This document shows positions 24,703 to 33,919 of a stretch of 64,000 nucleotides of DNA, in pieces. Origin of the DNA: a virus. The position numbers and the translations under genes were made by a program. The notes beneath the pieces were generated by a model that saw only the letters and a list, made by a program, of their open reading frames with translations, searched no databases and was not told the origin of the DNA. Numbering within the stretch: the stretch's first letter is position 1; each line of letters begins with the position of its first letter. The stretch lies in IMG/VR virus record IMGVR_UViG_3300017746_000003, positions 1 through 64,000 of that record; one strand, written 5' to 3'.

Positions 24703-27700
24703 ATGGCGTATCAGTTTAGTGCTACCCCACTATATGTTGAGGAAGGTCAGTCCATCCAGTTTAGGTATGAGGCACCTCCTAGTTACTCGGAAGTTACTAA
24801 TGTAACTATTGATATTGGTGAGCTCACTATTACTTGGGTTATTGAAACCAAGTTAGAAGATTTTGCTCCAGATCCATTCTTTCTACAGAATATAGATGAA
24901 GCAGAAAGTGATGTCATGTATACATATGCACAAACTGCGTTTCCTGATGATGGCGTTGCATATACTGGATTAACTCCTGGAGAACCAGATCCTCTTCGTA
25001 GTGGTGAAGAAGTTATTACTATTACTGGTTTAGATCCTGGAACTGAAGCACCATTATCAGTCACATCTAACGTATTAGATCCTAATGACTACGCTTATCG
25101 TGTTAATCAATACCTCACAGCAACTAGTTCATATGGTGCTTGGGGTCCATGGACAAGAGCAATTAACCAGACTATTTCTAACCTTGACAGAATTCAAGTT
25201 AGACTAAGAGCTTCTTCGGCACCATCTGATACCAAAAATGTTAACGTTGTTGTTGGTACTGGTTCTGCTGAATGGGAAATCACCACAGGTGCTATTCCTA
25301 TCAACACTCCAAATCCTGCACCTAATTTCGGTAGTTTAAATAACCAAGAGTTGAATGCTCTTGTCTATAGCGACAGACCTCAGATTTTAGGGTTGACAAC
25401 TCAAGCACTTATGACTGTTGATAATAGTGCTGAAATTGCTGTCTCTAATTTCAATACAACATTTACAAATGCTGATGGTTTTGAAGTTTTATCTAATATT
25501 ATTGGTACATGGGGCAATAATAAAACAGTTCAGAATGGTCAATATGTTCAATTAAGAGGAACTAGTTCTGGAAGTGAGTTCTCGCCAAAGAATTTTAGTG
25601 TAACTATTGGTGATGGAAATGGTATTTCTGGATGGATAGTGACGACAGGTGCTGGTCTTGATGAAAATCCTAATAGTTTTGTCTTCCAAAATCTCGTCGA
25701 ACAGATTCCTGGTAATGTTAATTATAGATCAACTGTTCAATCTGGATCGGCATCTAGTGGCAAAGCATTAGTTGCTGGTCTAACTCCTGGTATATTTGTT
25801 CCTGTTTCTTTGAGGAGTGGTGACACTACATCTACAGCAAATCCAAGAATTAGTGTTAATGGTGGATCATCTGGTATTATTAGTAACATTCAAGTTCAAA
25901 ATGGTGATATTATTGAATTAGTTCTTGATGGTAGTAATGATATTAGTAATCCCTTGCTTCCTGGTCAAGGATCAACAAAAATGGGTATTAATGTTGGTGA
26001 TAGATTTGTCCCAACATGGTCTATTACTAATTGGACTGGTCCTGATACTAGTCCATCTTTTACTCCAATCAATCAAGTTTTAAATAGGACTCCTGGTGGA
26101 GCGAGTGTGATTGGACCTATAGGCTTGACAAATTTCAACTTACCGATTACAATATCAGCATCCAGTCTAGTTGCCTATAATGAGTTTAATTTTGCTACAG
26201 GCGAAAACATCGGTAACGTATTGTTCTCTCTTAATGGAGACACACCAGCACCTGGACCTCGTACATTGAGTCCTGATCCTGGTAATAACCCAGTATTTGT
26301 AACGATTATTTACCAACAACCAGGTAATGCTAATTTAGATCCAGTTGTAGGACTATCTCATTATGGTGTAGCAGATATTAGTTTTGGAACTGCAGCGCCA
26401 TTTACACTTAGATCTGTAAACTATGCAGTAAAACCAGTTCCTCCATCATATCTTGGTGTTTGGTATTCCGAGAAGAATGCATTCTTTGCTGAAGAAGCAT
26501 GGGAAGCAGTATCTAATTCAGATCCTGCAAATGCCAAGAGTTTTTATAGACAACCCAAGCATGATGGTTATGCTATTGGTACTGTGTTACCTGTACCTAG
26601 AGAAACTATTGCCGATGATGGTAACTTTGGTTATGGTGATATCGACAATAGATTCCCTGGATTCCTTGAATGTGATGGAACTTCAGTAGCAGCAGCAGAG
26701 TATCCTTGGTTATGGGAATCAATTGGTAACACCTATGGTGGAAATGCAACCTATATTAGTGCATCAAAAACATACTCTGGTAATTTCAACTTACCCGACT
26801 ATCGTAATGTTAGAATGGTAGGACCTGGTAGAGTAGACTTTAATAAAGGATCATCTCCATCTGTTCCTGTTACTTCTGCTGGTGGTAGTGCAGAACTTCC
26901 TGGTTCTACTGGTGGTTGGTGGTATTTTGATGATGTAGATGTTTCTGCTGCCCCTGATCCCTTAGAACAGGTTATTGCACCAGCTGGACAGACTAGTGGA
27001 ACAGAATCTTCGTTCTATACATTAGGAACACCAAGAACATTTGGTACAGAATTAGTAACTACTGAAGTTGACTTTACTGTTACAGGTAATGTTAATGCTA
27101 ATGTTGGTCCTGTGACTAGTGTTTCTGTTCGTCCACCACAACATGAACACCAATTTATTACTGGTCAACCAGAAGATCCTGATGGTGATCCTGTTATTCC
27201 ATGGAATATTTACGCATATCTACGTACTGCTGCAAGCGGATCACAAAGTTGGAATGGTCAAAATGATAGTAAGGATGACGCAGTTGATGATGGTTACTGG
27301 GAAGATGCAAATTTCTGGAACTATGCTGATGCAGACAGAGAATTTAGTAGAGCAGGTCGTGGTTCTTTAGAAGATGTATTGCCTGGATCTGGTAGTACAA
27401 CAGTTGCTTTCGGTAACTATTGGGGAACTCCTGCTGGTGATCTGCAGTCTGAAGCAAATAGTGATGGTAAGGGTGGTTCATTCTCACCTGATAGATTTTC
27501 TGCTATTGGTGCATTCACTCAAGATGCTGGTGTCATTGATACAACTGAAGGAAGAGCAAGAATTAAAAACTATCTATCCATCTACACAGGAACATTGACT
27601 CACGCACACTTGTTAGGTACTGATCCTGTATTAGATCCACAAAATGATTATACTTATGGTAATGTAAATGGCGATGCAGTTGCATATAGATCTGGTCTTG

Positions 27701-27885
27701 CTACGTTTAATTCCACATTTGACTTACAATTTAGTCAAAGCGACGTTCAAATTGAACTTAATCCAGCAACGTTTAGTTGGAATAACTCAACCAAACCAAT
27801 TCCTCAAGCAAAAATGAATCCACAAAGGAAGGTTCCTATCCTAGCACCCTTCCACAAAATCAAATATATAATAAAGGCATACTGA
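24703..27885 (+). CDS. large tail fibre protein with collar domain
   Basis: A 1060-residue protein. Residues 1-570 are repeated beta-sandwich units (SVTIGDGNG / NVVVGTGSA, each near a ...WxITTGA turn). Residues about 623-720 form the collar region (YAIGTVLPVPRE, then FPGFLECDGTSV, then FNLPDYRNVRMVGPG). HxH motifs are H814-E-H816 and H967-A-H969. The C-terminus is VPILAPFHKIKYIIKAY, like the ends of the collar proteins at 17007 and 18703. Probable role: long or short tail fibre with a metal-stabilised tip. It has its own late promoter and is followed by a chaperone-like gene. Confidence 0.78.
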   Translation: MAYQFSATPLYVEEGQSIQFRYEAPPSYSEVTNVTIDIGELTITWVIETKLEDFAPDPFFLQNIDEAESDVMYTYAQTAFPDDGVAYTGLTPGEPDPLRSGEEVITITGLDPGTEAPLSVTSNVLDPNDYAYRVNQYLTATSSYGAWGPWTRAINQTISNLDRIQVRLRASSAPSDTKNVNVVVGTGSAEWEITTGAIPINTPNPAPNFGSLNNQELNALVYSDRPQILGLTTQALMTVDNSAEIAVSNFNTTFTNADGFEVLSNIIGTWGNNKTVQNGQYVQLRGTSSGSEFSPKNFSVTIGDGNGISGWIVTTGAGLDENPNSFVFQNLVEQIPGNVNYRSTVQSGSASSGKALVAGLTPGIFVPVSLRSGDTTSTANPRISVNGGSSGIISNIQVQNGDIIELVLDGSNDISNPLLPGQGSTKMGINVGDRFVPTWSITNWTGPDTSPSFTPINQVLNRTPGGASVIGPIGLTNFNLPITISASSLVAYNEFNFATGENIGNVLFSLNGDTPAPGPRTLSPDPGNNPVFVTIIYQQPGNANLDPVVGLSHYGVADISFGTAAPFTLRSVNYAVKPVPPSYLGVWYSEKNAFFAEEAWEAVSNSDPANAKSFYRQPKHDGYAIGTVLPVPRETIADDGNFGYGDIDNRFPGFLECDGTSVAAAEYPWLWESIGNTYGGNATYISASKTYSGNFNLPDYRNVRMVGPGRVDFNKGSSPSVPVTSAGGSAELPGSTGGWWYFDDVDVSAAPDPLEQVIAPAGQTSGTESSFYTLGTPRTFGTELVTTEVDFTVTGNVNANVGPVTSVSVRPPQHEHQFITGQPEDPDGDPVIPWNIYAYLRTAASGSQSWNGQNDSKDDAVDDGYWEDANFWNYADADREFSRAGRGSLEDVLPGSGSTTVAFGNYWGTPAGDLQSEANSDGKGGSFSPDRFSAIGAFTQDAGVIDTTEGRARIKNYLSIYTGTLTHAHLLGTDPVLDPQNDYTYGNVNGDAVAYRSGLATFNSTFDLQFSQSDVQIELNPATFSWNNSTKPIPQAKMNPQRKVPILAPFHKIKYIIKAY

Positions 27886-27895
27886 GTTTTAAATA

Positions 27896-28615
27896 ATGGT
27901 ATCGAATACATTATCCAAGAAGGTCCAAGAATGGAGACCTTTAGAATTAATGATGAATGAGCAGATTACAAAAGCATCCTTTGATGACTTTATTGGAGTT
28001 TGGGACAACTTTGTACCTGAACCATTTTGCGATAAATGTATTGCATGGTTTGAGCATGTGATGAATGGCAATAGTTCAAGTGTTGATTTTGAGGAACTAG
28101 AAAGAGATTTTGGATCAAAAACTGATACCGAATATGTAGATGAATTTAAAATGGATGGTCACATCCAATATGGTAGTAATTTGTATAGAAAAGATCTTTC
28201 ACTTCTAGCAAATTATTGCAATGATGGACTAAGTTACCAAGTTAATCAGTTTCTGAAGTCTTGTCTCAAGCATTATATCAGTGAGTACGGACAATTAAAA
28301 AATGTTCCTATGCTTTCAAGTGATATTAAAATGCAGAAGACACTACCTCAAGGTGGATATCATCAATGGCATTATGAAAACTCTGCTGCATCACATGCAC
28401 AAAGAGAAGTTGTGTGGATGATTTATCTCAATGATGTAGATCCAGAGGCAGGTGGTGAGACTGAGTTTTTGTATCAAGGTAGAAGAATTAAACCAACAAA
28501 AGGCACAGTTGTATTCTTCCCTGCTGGCATGACACATGTACATAAAGGAAATACCCTTCTTAAAGATGATAAATATATTTTGACAGGATGGTATATTAAA
28601 ACGCACCTAGCATGA
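27896..28615 (+). CDS. putative 2-oxoglutarate/Fe(II) oxygenase (prolyl-4-hydroxylase-like)
   Basis: A 239-residue protein. The C-terminal half is a clear P4H-type jelly roll: GGYHQWHYENS with H159-x-E161 (Glu in place of the usual Asp), VVWMIYLNDV, GGETEFLYQ, then TKGTVVFFPAGMTHVHKG with H214, and DDKYILTGWYI where a Lys stands where Arg often binds 2-oxoglutarate. It lies between a fibre gene and a fibre-assembly-like gene, so hydroxylation of fibre proteins is a reasonable guess, unproven. It overlaps the next gene by 4 nt. Confidence 0.75.
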   Translation: MVSNTLSKKVQEWRPLELMMNEQITKASFDDFIGVWDNFVPEPFCDKCIAWFEHVMNGNSSSVDFEELERDFGSKTDTEYVDEFKMDGHIQYGSNLYRKDLSLLANYCNDGLSYQVNQFLKSCLKHYISEYGQLKNVPMLSSDIKMQKTLPQGGYHQWHYENSAASHAQREVVWMIYLNDVDPEAGGETEFLYQGRRIKPTKGTVVFFPAGMTHVHKGNTLLKDDKYILTGWYIKTHLA

Positions 28616-29556
28616 CCTCAACAACACCAAAAATCAAAAGACCAATCCTTCAAGTAGATTTGGTTAATAATACCATTCTAACTGCACCGATTGATCAAGT
28701 AGATATCAATGTAGATGCTGCGATGACTCGCACTAAATTCAGTGACGAATTGAAGGCAAAGTTCTACGAACAAATTGATTCTTTTTGGCATACTGATGAA
28801 GATCTATTGCTATTCTTTGCTTACAATAGTGATGACACCTTTTATGCACAGAGAAACAGACAGAAGTATGATTTTGCTTCTGAATCTAGTTATTGGAATG
28901 AATATCAGTTTAAAGGTGGCACAGTAGAACAAGCAAAAGCAGTTTACAATACTGCTTTGGCATTGTTTATTGCTGCTGCTGGTGTTAAAACTGCTGCTAC
29001 ATTAAAGAAACTTGATGGTGTTGAAAAAGAATATTCATTCTTTGATGCAAAATGGTTGAAGAGACTTAGAGAAAAAAGAATGATGCTTAGTGCGTCTGAT
29101 TGGCATGTATTGCCTGACGTTGAGGATAGTTATGAGGGTGAAAAGCAACGTTGGATGGACTGGAGAGCAAAAGTTAGAGCTATTGGTATCCCCAATCCAA
29201 AAGATTTCCCATCACCATTAGATTTTGCTAAATCATTGTATCAACAGGTGTTCCCTATTGATCCTAAGAACTATCTCAAACTATATCCAGATGGTAAATT
29301 GGAAGATGGTGTAACTGATGCACCTGCATTCATGGATGCTGATGATGCTTCTCAGTGGACAAATTACGATGATGATGCATCATCCGATTTCCTTGACAGC
29401 AGAATGCTAAGTCAACTGATCTATGCTAGATCTAGAGTTACATCAACAAAACTTATCAAGAAAGAAATTCTTGATATTATTAAAGAAATGAAGGTAACAG
29501 AAATCTATCCTGATTTCGACTACGAACTATTCAAAGAAGAGGAAGAAGAGGATTGA
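28612..29556 (+). CDS. tail fibre assembly chaperone-like protein
   Basis: A 314-residue protein. The segment KRMMLSASDWHVLPDV at about residues 155-170, followed by a W-x-x-W-R-x-K-V-R-A helix (about 181-191) and NPKDFP, matches the consensus of phage tail assembly chaperones (the 'SDWtqLpDv ... W..yR..LR.i' pattern). The C-terminus is very acidic (KEEEEED). It follows fibre genes, as such chaperones usually do. GATAAATA at 28568-28575 could be a late promoter for it, though it lies within the upstream gene. Confidence 0.65.
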   Translation: MTSTTPKIKRPILQVDLVNNTILTAPIDQVDINVDAAMTRTKFSDELKAKFYEQIDSFWHTDEDLLLFFAYNSDDTFYAQRNRQKYDFASESSYWNEYQFKGGTVEQAKAVYNTALALFIAAAGVKTAATLKKLDGVEKEYSFFDAKWLKRLREKRMMLSASDWHVLPDVEDSYEGEKQRWMDWRAKVRAIGIPNPKDFPSPLDFAKSLYQQVFPIDPKNYLKLYPDGKLEDGVTDAPAFMDADDASQWTNYDDDASSDFLDSRMLSQLIYARSRVTSTKLIKKEILDIIKEMKVTEIYPDFDYELFKEEEEED

Positions 29557-29557
29557 T

Positions 29558-30253
29558 ATGATTTATGAAAGTGAACTTCTTGATAGTAAAGAACTATCAA
29601 GAATCAATAGTTATTTTGATGATGCACCAACCAAACCAGGATTAGTAAAGAGAGATGGCAAACATCAGGTTAATCCTGATGTAAAGGACAACCACATCAT
29701 ACAACAAACTTCCCCTCAGTTCAGAAAGTGTTTGGATGTTGTTCAAACAGCAATGAGAAATAATGAAGAATTCACATCAGTGTATATCTTCAAAGAACTC
29801 ACTGTTCCTATTTTTGCAGAGTATAGAACTGGTGGGTTTTACAATAAGCATATTGATGATGTCACTATTTCTGGTATCAAGACACATCATAGTATTAGCA
29901 TATTTCTTACCGAACCTGACGAATATGAAGGCGGGGAACTTATGCTATCAGTAGGAGATCAATCTGTACCCTTTAAACCAAAAGCAGGTAATGCATTAGT
30001 ATACCCAACTGGGTTGATACATCATGTTAATCCTATTACAAGTGGCAAACGTCGTGTTGTTATTTTGTGGGCAACTAGTATTATTGATGAAACTTTCTTG
30101 CGTTATCAATTAATCGCACAATCTACAGCAACTTTAGCAGCAATGAAAGCATGTCCTGATGCACCAGTAGACACATTCTTGCCATTTGAACAAATTAGAG
30201 CTAACTTTATTAGAGAATATGGAGATCTACGACCAAACGTTAACCAATCTTGA
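29558..30253 (+). CDS. PKHD-type hydroxylase (PiuC-like 2OG/Fe(II) oxygenase)
   Basis: A 231-residue protein close to the normal length of the PiuC/PKHD family. GGFYNKHIDDV holds H98-x-D100. DEYEGGELMLSV, the FKPKAGNALVYPTGLIHHV block with H155/H156, and TSGKRRVVILWATS with R165/R166 give the full iron and 2-oxoglutarate set. The N-terminus (IYESELLDSKEL) also fits. These enzymes occur in many T4-like cyanophages; the target is unknown. It follows the chaperone-like gene by 1 nt and overlaps the next oxygenase. Confidence 0.82.
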   Translation: MIYESELLDSKELSRINSYFDDAPTKPGLVKRDGKHQVNPDVKDNHIIQQTSPQFRKCLDVVQTAMRNNEEFTSVYIFKELTVPIFAEYRTGGFYNKHIDDVTISGIKTHHSISIFLTEPDEYEGGELMLSVGDQSVPFKPKAGNALVYPTGLIHHVNPITSGKRRVVILWATSIIDETFLRYQLIAQSTATLAAMKACPDAPVDTFLPFEQIRANFIREYGDLRPNVNQS

Positions 30254-30734
30254 TTTTGCAGAAGTACTAGAGAAGGTAACTCAACCAAAATGGGCATATG
30301 GTCATGGTTCTTTAAGAGGATCATCTGGATTGCCCTTTTGGCAGATGGAATTGACTGATGATGAGTTCTTTTCAGATTATTTACTAAATATCATTAGAGA
30401 AACTGTAGACGAACCTCATCTAGAACTAGAACGTGTTTATGCAAATGGACACGTATATGGTGACAAGGCAATGCCTCATACAGATGGAGATTATGAAGAC
30501 TGCAGAACATTCCTACTCTATGCAAATAGTAATTGGGATCATCTCTGGGGAGGCAAAACTGCTTTTCTAAACGAAGACAACACATGGTCATACGTTGAAC
30601 CAGCACCTAATAGAGGAATATTCTTCCCTGGTATGAGAAAACATCATGCCGAAGAAGTCTCTAGGGTATTCAATTCATTGAGAGTCACTATCGCCTGGAA
30701 GTTAAATGGAGCTACACGCAAACTATACTATTGA
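30219..30734 (+). CDS. putative 2-oxoglutarate/Fe(II) oxygenase
   Basis: A 171-residue protein. MPHTDGDYEDCRTFLLY has H87-x-D89, WGGKTAFLNE is the usual middle strand, NRGIFFPGMRKHHAEEVS has H142/H143, and LRVTIAWKL has R155, so all cofactor residues are present. I chose ATG 30219, which overlaps the PKHD gene by 35 nt; an upstream TTG at 30186 is less likely. It overlaps the next gene by 29 nt. Confidence 0.74.
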   Translation: MEIYDQTLTNLDFAEVLEKVTQPKWAYGHGSLRGSSGLPFWQMELTDDEFFSDYLLNIIRETVDEPHLELERVYANGHVYGDKAMPHTDGDYEDCRTFLLYANSNWDHLWGGKTAFLNEDNTWSYVEPAPNRGIFFPGMRKHHAEEVSRVFNSLRVTIAWKLNGATRKLYY

Positions 30735-31059
30735 TTATCTACAAGACTTCATCGGTGCGTCTGCAAAGATGCAAGAGAAGACTATTATCTTTCTGCGTTC
30801 TACTGGGTGGAATAGTAGTAGTGATGTAGATGCAATCAATGCATCGAGAAACTTGTACAAAACAAGAATGGAACTTGATGTGTGGACAGGTTTAGATCAG
30901 TCTGAATATGTGTTCATTGTATGTGATAATACAGAAGAAGCATTAGAATATTGTGAAGATCTCTTCCCATCAAGTCAGGAAGCATGTTCTAGACCAGAAG
31001 ATTACATTTTCTATGCGGTGTATAATCCTCAAGGTCAGTTGCTGGCGGATAACGAATAA
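30706..31059 (+). CDS. hypothetical protein
   Basis: A 117-residue soluble protein starting inside the oxygenase gene (29 nt overlap) and ending one base into the next gene. It has alternating strand-like and helix-like stretches (TIIFLRSTGW, EYVFIVCDNTEEALEY, YIFYAVYNPQGQ) and looks like a small alpha/beta fold. I recognise no family. Its tight coupling implies co-expression with the oxygenases. Confidence 0.6.
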   Translation: MELHANYTIDYLQDFIGASAKMQEKTIIFLRSTGWNSSSDVDAINASRNLYKTRMELDVWTGLDQSEYVFIVCDNTEEALEYCEDLFPSSQEACSRPEDYIFYAVYNPQGQLLADNE

Positions 31060-31934
31060 TGTTTTCAGAAGAACTAGACGTATCTAAGGTTTATAGACTT
31101 AGTACTAAAGAAATTCAATATACAACTGCATCAATGTGGGCAGTATGTACATCAATTGCTTCAGATTCTTATGATGAAATATTTACTGATTCTGCTAAGA
31201 GTCAACTTATTGATGTATTGAACTTTGACTATATTTCTAAAGGATTAGAAGTATCAAATAGTATGACAAAGTACATTGATATATGTTATAACGATACTAT
31301 TGAGAAGATCTCTGCTACATGTGGTGTATTGATATCATCCATTGTTGATCCCAGCGAGTGGGAGAATGCAGTTGCTGTATTAGACCTGAATCGTGATATT
31401 AGAGAGAAAATTGTTGCTCTATTTGATATTCCTGGTCCTATAAATGTTGGTATCAGTGAAATGCATATGGATGTAGATGGTAATATTACTGGGTTGAACA
31501 CATCACCAAGAGTCTTAGATCCAGCACATAAGGATACACAACTCGGTGTATTCATGAAGAGTTTGGCGGATAGAACATCATGTAAGGTCACATTTGAGCA
31601 CACTAAAGGTGATAGTGGATTGATTGTTCATACTCATCGTGGATACACTACAAGACCATATACACTACCCAAAGATACAACTGGTGATAGAATCCTAGAG
31701 TTTAAGCATAGTAAGAAGAAGTGGACTAAGATTCAAAGCAGAGATCTATGGATCGATCTTATGGTGTCACGTTATGCTATGATGAGCGATGAAGATGCTG
31801 CGTGGTGTAAATCTCTATTTGATCATGATGAGCAAGAAATTGACTTCTCATTTGAATTTGATGGCGATTACAACCTCATTGATATACTAGTATCTAAGAG
31901 AGAAGCAAAAGATTTTGTCTCATGGAGACCATGA
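31059..31934 (+). CDS. hypothetical protein
   Basis: A 291-residue protein of unknown family. It starts FSEELDVSKVYRLSTKEIQY and has an acidic C-terminal part (DHDEQEIDFSFEFDGDY) and a basic patch near residue 230 (FKHSKKKWTK). No signal peptide or membrane segment is visible. It is the last gene before the sigma70-type block, so it may close the late operon. Confidence 0.6.
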   Translation: MFSEELDVSKVYRLSTKEIQYTTASMWAVCTSIASDSYDEIFTDSAKSQLIDVLNFDYISKGLEVSNSMTKYIDICYNDTIEKISATCGVLISSIVDPSEWENAVAVLDLNRDIREKIVALFDIPGPINVGISEMHMDVDGNITGLNTSPRVLDPAHKDTQLGVFMKSLADRTSCKVTFEHTKGDSGLIVHTHRGYTTRPYTLPKDTTGDRILEFKHSKKKWTKIQSRDLWIDLMVSRYAMMSDEDAAWCKSLFDHDEQEIDFSFEFDGDYNLIDILVSKREAKDFVSWRP

Positions 31935-31958
31935 CCAGTTGCTGTAGTGTCCACTGAC

Positions 31959-31987
31959 TAGACAAGGGTGCGTTGATCTGCTATAAT
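31959..31987 (+). promoter_or_regulatory. sigma70-type promoter of the helicase gene
   Basis: -35 TAGACA (31959-31964), 17 nt spacer, -10 TATAAT (31982-31987) preceded by TGC, giving an extended -10. This is a host RNA polymerase type promoter, 26 nt before the helicase ATG, consistent with early expression. Confidence 0.75.
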
Positions 31988-32002
31988 AATGACATCAACG
32001 CA
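31969..32002 (+). repeat. inverted repeat centred on the helicase -10 box
   Basis: TGCGTTGAT (31969-31977) and ATCAACGCA (31994-32002) are perfect 9-nt inverted arms separated by 16 nt that contain the -10 TATAAT. The symmetry centre falls within one or two bases of the -10 centre. It could be an operator for a dimeric repressor or an RNA hairpin in the leader of a read-through transcript. Confidence 0.65.
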
Positions 32003-32013
32003 AGACAGACCCG

Positions 32014-33255
32014 ATGCAACTCCGTCCCCATCAGCAACGTGCTCTCGACGCGATGGACATGGAAGACAAAGGTCAAATCATTGTGCCTACTGGTGGTGGC
32101 AAGACTCTCATTGCTATCATGGATGCTGTAAAGCGTCTTAGTTCCGCAAAGACTCCGCAAACTATTGTTGTTGTTGCTCCTCGTATCATGCTGGCAACGC
32201 AACTGAGTGCGGAATATCTTGAATGCATCACCAATGCTAATGTTCTTCATGTTCATAGTGGAGAGACAAAACACTTCAGTACTACTAAGTCTGATCGTAT
32301 CAACCTATTCACTCGCATGTGTCACCATGTTGGTGAGCATGTAATCATCTTCACCACATATCACTCACTCGGACGTATCATTGATTCTGGTATCAACATC
32401 GATTGCTGCTACTTTGATGAAGCACACAATGCAGTTCAGCGCAACCATTTTGTTGGTGTTGCTGCTGCTAGTCTGAGTAGCAAAGCATCATACTTCTTTA
32501 CTGCAACACCCAAGCATACTCGTAAGACTGAACGTGGTATGAATAATACCGAAGTCTTTGGATATGTGTTGTGCAATGTGCCAGCTCCCGAACTGATCGC
32601 AAGTGGTAGCATCCTTGCTCCAACTGTAGTACCTTATGAAATGGACATCATTCGTGAGAAGGGTGCTGATGCCTCTGTAGGCGATCGTACCATGCTTCTA
32701 GACATCGTGGACTCTCTGCCTGCTGACAAGGCAAGCAAGATCCTTGTAGCAGCACCTGCCAGCAAGATCATGGGTGCTCTACTATTCAAGACCAGCATTC
32801 TCCACGATCTCAAGGAACGTGGTTACAATGTCCTCCACATCACCAGCAAGTATGGTGCTTATGTAAACAAGACTAAAGTCAATCGTCAAGAGTTCTTCAA
32901 CACATTTGATGCTTGGGGCAAAGATCCAAGCAAGAAGTTTGTCATCTTTCACTACAGCATTCTGTCTGAAGGCATCAATGTGCATGGTCTTACCAATACT
33001 ATCATGCTTCGCAATCTTGACATCATTGAGATGGCACAGACTATCGGTCGTGTTATCCGTATGAACAAGGATGATGCTGCTGATATTGCTAACGGCAAGA
33101 TCCCTGCTGGTGCTGTTGGACTCTATCGTAAATCCACTGGTTATGTGACAGTGCCTGTATTCAAGAACTATGGTGCCAAGACAATCAAACGCCTTCAGCA
33201 CATCGTCAACACCATTTTTGTAGAAGGTCTCCCTGCCACGTCTGTAGTTGCTTGA
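32014..33255 (+). CDS. superfamily 2 DEAH helicase
   Basis: A 413-residue protein. It shows a Q-like LRPHQQRALDAM, Walker A PTGGGKT at 25-31, DEAH at 135-138, FTATP at 162-166 and motif VI QTIGRVIR at 342-349, with EGINVHG (motif V region) before it. This is a complete SF2 ATPase core without obvious extra domains, shorter than T4 UvsW. Likely role: unwinding of DNA or RNA in early phage replication, recombination or host takeover. The codon choice is notably richer in C-ending codons than the fibre genes. The strong promoter at 31959 drives it. Confidence 0.85.
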   Translation: MQLRPHQQRALDAMDMEDKGQIIVPTGGGKTLIAIMDAVKRLSSAKTPQTIVVVAPRIMLATQLSAEYLECITNANVLHVHSGETKHFSTTKSDRINLFTRMCHHVGEHVIIFTTYHSLGRIIDSGINIDCCYFDEAHNAVQRNHFVGVAAASLSSKASYFFTATPKHTRKTERGMNNTEVFGYVLCNVPAPELIASGSILAPTVVPYEMDIIREKGADASVGDRTMLLDIVDSLPADKASKILVAAPASKIMGALLFKTSILHDLKERGYNVLHITSKYGAYVNKTKVNRQEFFNTFDAWGKDPSKKFVIFHYSILSEGINVHGLTNTIMLRNLDIIEMAQTIGRVIRMNKDDAADIANGKIPAGAVGLYRKSTGYVTVPVFKNYGAKTIKRLQHIVNTIFVEGLPATSVVA

Positions 33256-33280
33256 CAAACCAAACCACCTGATATATACT
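33252..33280 (+). promoter_or_regulatory. strong sigma70-type promoter
   Basis: Perfect -35 TTGACA (33252-33257), 17 nt spacer, -10 TATACT (33275-33280). The -35 overlaps the helicase stop codon. It drives the small genes from 33325. Confidence 0.82.
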
Positions 33281-33324
33281 GGAGACGCCTCACAACGCCT
33301 TATAGACCCCTCTCACGCAATCTA

Positions 33325-33654
33325 ATGACCGAGACCACACCCTCCTTTGAACGCAGTCGTAAATTACGACTCGATGATGCAATTGCTGATTATCTAAATG
33401 ATGATGATGTAGATGCAAGACGTGCATATGAAGAAATGCTATGCGTCATCGATGACTGGATGCAGTACCATGAAAAACATCTTGAGAAAGCACGTCAACT
33501 CAAAATGCTGATGTGTGGTTACAGAGAAATTGACAACATCGACAATCTTGCTGAGTGTATTGACAACATTAGTTCTGATCTTGGACGCCATGAGTTCTTG
33601 AAAGCAAAGAAAGATTGTGAAATTAAGTATACCGACACACCCGAACGTTATTAA
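33325..33654 (+). CDS. hypothetical protein
   Basis: A 109-residue acidic, mainly helical protein (DDAIADYLNDDDVDARRAYEEM, then a Lys/His-rich EKHLEKARQLK helix). It is first in a set of small genes behind a near-perfect sigma70 promoter, so probably early. No family recognised; the next gene starts 1 nt after its stop. Confidence 0.62.
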   Translation: MTETTPSFERSRKLRLDDAIADYLNDDDVDARRAYEEMLCVIDDWMQYHEKHLEKARQLKMLMCGYREIDNIDNLAECIDNISSDLGRHEFLKAKKDCEIKYTDTPERY

Positions 33655-33655
33655 T

Positions 33656-33907
33656 ATGTGGACACCACAAAAAGAGATTAAATACGTGAAGACTGCTCTC
33701 GAAAGTCCTCACCTGTACGATGATGATGAACTACGACGTTTAAAACGCCGTCTCCGTGATCTTCGTGCCATCAAGAGAGACATGACTAGAGGTAATGGGT
33801 TCGGTAATGGGGGTGCTCCTGTTATTGATCTCACACAATCAGGACTTCAATCTACCGCAGATGAAGCAACTGAAACTCTAAAGCAATTAAATAAGACATC
33901 ATTCTAA
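33656..33907 (+). CDS. hypothetical protein
   Basis: An 83-residue protein starting at ATG 33656. A longer reading from 33617 would lie inside the previous gene. The N-terminal half is a basic helix (ELRRLKRRLRDLRAIKRD), which could bind nucleic acid. The C-terminal half is polar with Gly/Asn (GNGFGNGG) and then a helix. No family recognised. Confidence 0.58.
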   Translation: MWTPQKEIKYVKTALESPHLYDDDELRRLKRRLRDLRAIKRDMTRGNGFGNGGAPVIDLTQSGLQSTADEATETLKQLNKTSF

Positions 33908-33919
33908 GTCAGAATTTAC

